The translations under genes were made by a program, and so were the position numbers. Source: Clostridium sp. AM22-11AC (GTDB taxonomy: Bacteria; Bacillota; Clostridia; Lachnospirales; Lachnospiraceae). Taken from it: a stretch of 5,513 nt of DNA. Below are positions 4,982-5,513 of the stretch, one piece after another. The stretch covers positions 1 to 5,513 of the forward strand of contig NZ_QUCM01000046.1 in NCBI RefSeq assembly GCF_003473545.1, in the 5' to 3' direction. Below the pieces are notes generated by a model. It had not been told where the DNA came from and made no database searches. It saw nothing but the letters and a program-made list of their open reading frames with translations. The first letter of the stretch is position 1; each line of letters begins with the position of its first letter.

Positions 4982-5497
4982 CTACTTTCCAAACAGTTTA
5001 CTAAACCACCCGCGCTTTTGCTCCGGCTCCTGGCCCTGCTGATCCGCTCCGGCCTCCCCGGTAAGAAGCTGCTGCTGGATTGTCCCCGCGTGAAGGGCCT
5101 GGGCCGCCGCTGCTGTCTGCTGGGCGGCAAGCAGCGCCGCGCTGACCTCTGCCAGCCTTGCGTTTAGTTCCTCAATCTGCCGGTCTTTCACTTCAAGCTG
5201 CCCCTGCAGCGTGTCGATGGTGGCCTGCAAAACTGCTACCACTCCGGCCTCTTGCGACTGCTCCGGCACCGCTCCAATGGAGCGCTCCGTATGCGTATCC
5301 GTATGCGCTCCATTGGAGCGGTCATCTTTCAAAAAATCTTGTTTTATCAGGGTTTCAGCCTGCTCCGATAGATACAATACCCCCTGCTCCGTATGCGTAT
5401 ACGGAGCGCAAACCGTATGCAGCTTGCCTTTGTATCGCTTATAGACCGCCTGCTTTGATACCCCTATCTCGTCGGCTATCTGCCGTATCGTTTTCAT
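4982..5497 (-). CDS. par: Par-like plasmid segregation protein (HTH + coiled coil, DUF536/pSK1 Par type)
   Basis: 171 aa, three parts in order. Residues 1-26 (MKTIRQIADEIGVSKQAVYKRYKGKL) begin an N-terminal helix-turn-helix that continues to about 55. Residues about 88-135 are a heptad-like coiled coil (LQATIDTLQGQLEVKDRQIEELNARLAEVSAALLAAQQ). The end, KRGWFSKLFGK, is a short basic, aromatic tail. This order matches staphylococcal pSK1 Par and DUF536 proteins of Gram-positive plasmids, where one protein without an ATPase partner improves plasmid inheritance. The assignment rests on architecture and N-terminal resemblance. The ATG overlaps the stop of the 82-aa gene as ATGA on the circle and has no strong ribosome binding site of its own, so translation is probably coupled. 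Its own coding DNA carries a striking cluster of palindromes (5269-5420). Confidence 0.78.
   Translation of the reverse strand: MKTIRQIADEIGVSKQAVYKRYKGKLHTVCAPYTHTEQGVLYLSEQAETLIKQDFLKDDRSNGAHTDTHTERSIGAVPEQSQEAGVVAVLQATIDTLQGQLEVKDRQIEELNARLAEVSAALLAAQQTAAAAQALHAGTIQQQLLTGEAGADQQGQEPEQKRGWFSKLFGK
5269..5321. repeat. 17-bp inverted repeat with self-palindromic arms inside par
   Basis: Bases 5269-5285 and 5305-5321 are perfect inverted copies. Each arm contains its own palindrome, CGCTCCA-A-TGGAGCG (or its complement). The 19 bp between hold overlapping copies of CCGTATGCG (from 5287 and 5299). The cluster encodes residues about 59-76 of the par-like protein, including the THT-rich stretch. 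Confidence 0.9.
5386..5420. repeat. GCTCCGTAT palindrome plus an extra CCGTATGC unit inside par
   Basis: GCTCCGTAT (5386-5394), a GCGT spacer and ATACGGAGC (5399-5407) form a perfect 9-bp inverted repeat. It is followed by another CCGTATGC at 5413-5420. The 12-mer CCGTATGCGTAT at 5389 is an exact repeat of the one at 5287, 102 bp away, so both encode HTHTE in the same frame. Confidence 0.85.
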
Positions 5498-5513
5498 ACT
5501 TTCACGAACAGGC
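5461..5513. repeat. Terminal direct repeat (circular junction copy 2)
   Basis: Exact copy of bases 1-53. Bases 5494-5513 repeat the 3' end of the 82-aa gene and bases 5461-5497 carry the start of the par-like gene. Only one copy should be counted in the circular plasmid. Confidence 0.9.

Noticed and set aside
5269..5420. CRISPR-like array
   Set aside because: Repeats are short, palindromic, irregularly spaced and inside a coding gene. No cas genes are present.
1..5513. Terminal 53-bp repeats as ends of a transposon or linear element
   Set aside because: There is no transposase, recombinase or inverted terminal structure, and the repeats are direct and lie within genes. Circular overlap explains them better.
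1..5513. tRNA, rRNA or antibiotic resistance genes
   Set aside because: No cloverleaf-like, rRNA-like or resistance-protein sequence was recognised on either strand.

Overview
This window looks like one complete small circular plasmid written out linearly. Bases 1-53 are identical to bases 5461-5513, so the unique circle would be 5460 bp. The junction makes biological sense. On the circle, the stop codon of the 82-aa gene (bases 34-282) overlaps the start codon of the 171-aa gene (bases 4982-5497) as ATGA. All seven protein genes are on the minus strand. The gene families (MobV relaxase of the HNNR type, primase-like Rep with a C-terminal helix-turn-helix, RelB/YafQ pair, DUF536-like Par), the strong AGGAGG-type ribosome binding sites and the sigma-A-type promoter point to a Gram-positive host, most likely a gut Clostridia/Firmicutes bacterium. 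That assignment is inference.

Layout in transcription order (right to left, then across the junction): (1) an AT-rich island at 4545-4980 with a membrane-anchored XRE-type regulator; (2) a highly structured non-coding stretch at 4287-4544 with nested inverted repeats, the best candidate for oriT; (3) a MobV/Pre relaxase (3039-4265), whose coding frame probably begins slightly upstream at a non-standard codon; (4) a 425-bp non-coding region (2614-3038) with two 44-bp direct repeats, an AT-rich tract and a large leader hairpin, the best candidate for the replication origin and rep control region; (5) a 506-aa replication initiator with primase/polymerase (AEP) motifs (1093-2613); (6) a 182-bp gap with a rep terminator; (7) a well-formed promoter and operator driving a four-gene maintenance operon: RelB-like antitoxin, YafQ-like toxin, an 82-aa protein of unknown function resembling DUF5348, and, translationally coupled across the junction, a pSK1-Par/DUF536-like segregation protein.

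Together these make a self-contained survival kit: Rep copies the plasmid, MobV lets it be mobilised by a helper conjugation system, RelB/YafQ punishes plasmid loss, and the Par-like protein is predicted to improve inheritance. No antibiotic resistance, metabolic or CRISPR cargo is visible. The least ordinary points are a dense cluster of palindromes and repeated CCGTATGC units inside the par-like gene, which may be an embedded centromere or operator; the apparent ATA start of the relaxase; the pairing of a MobV relaxase with a primase-type rather than rolling-circle Rep; and the fusion of stability modules into one operon.
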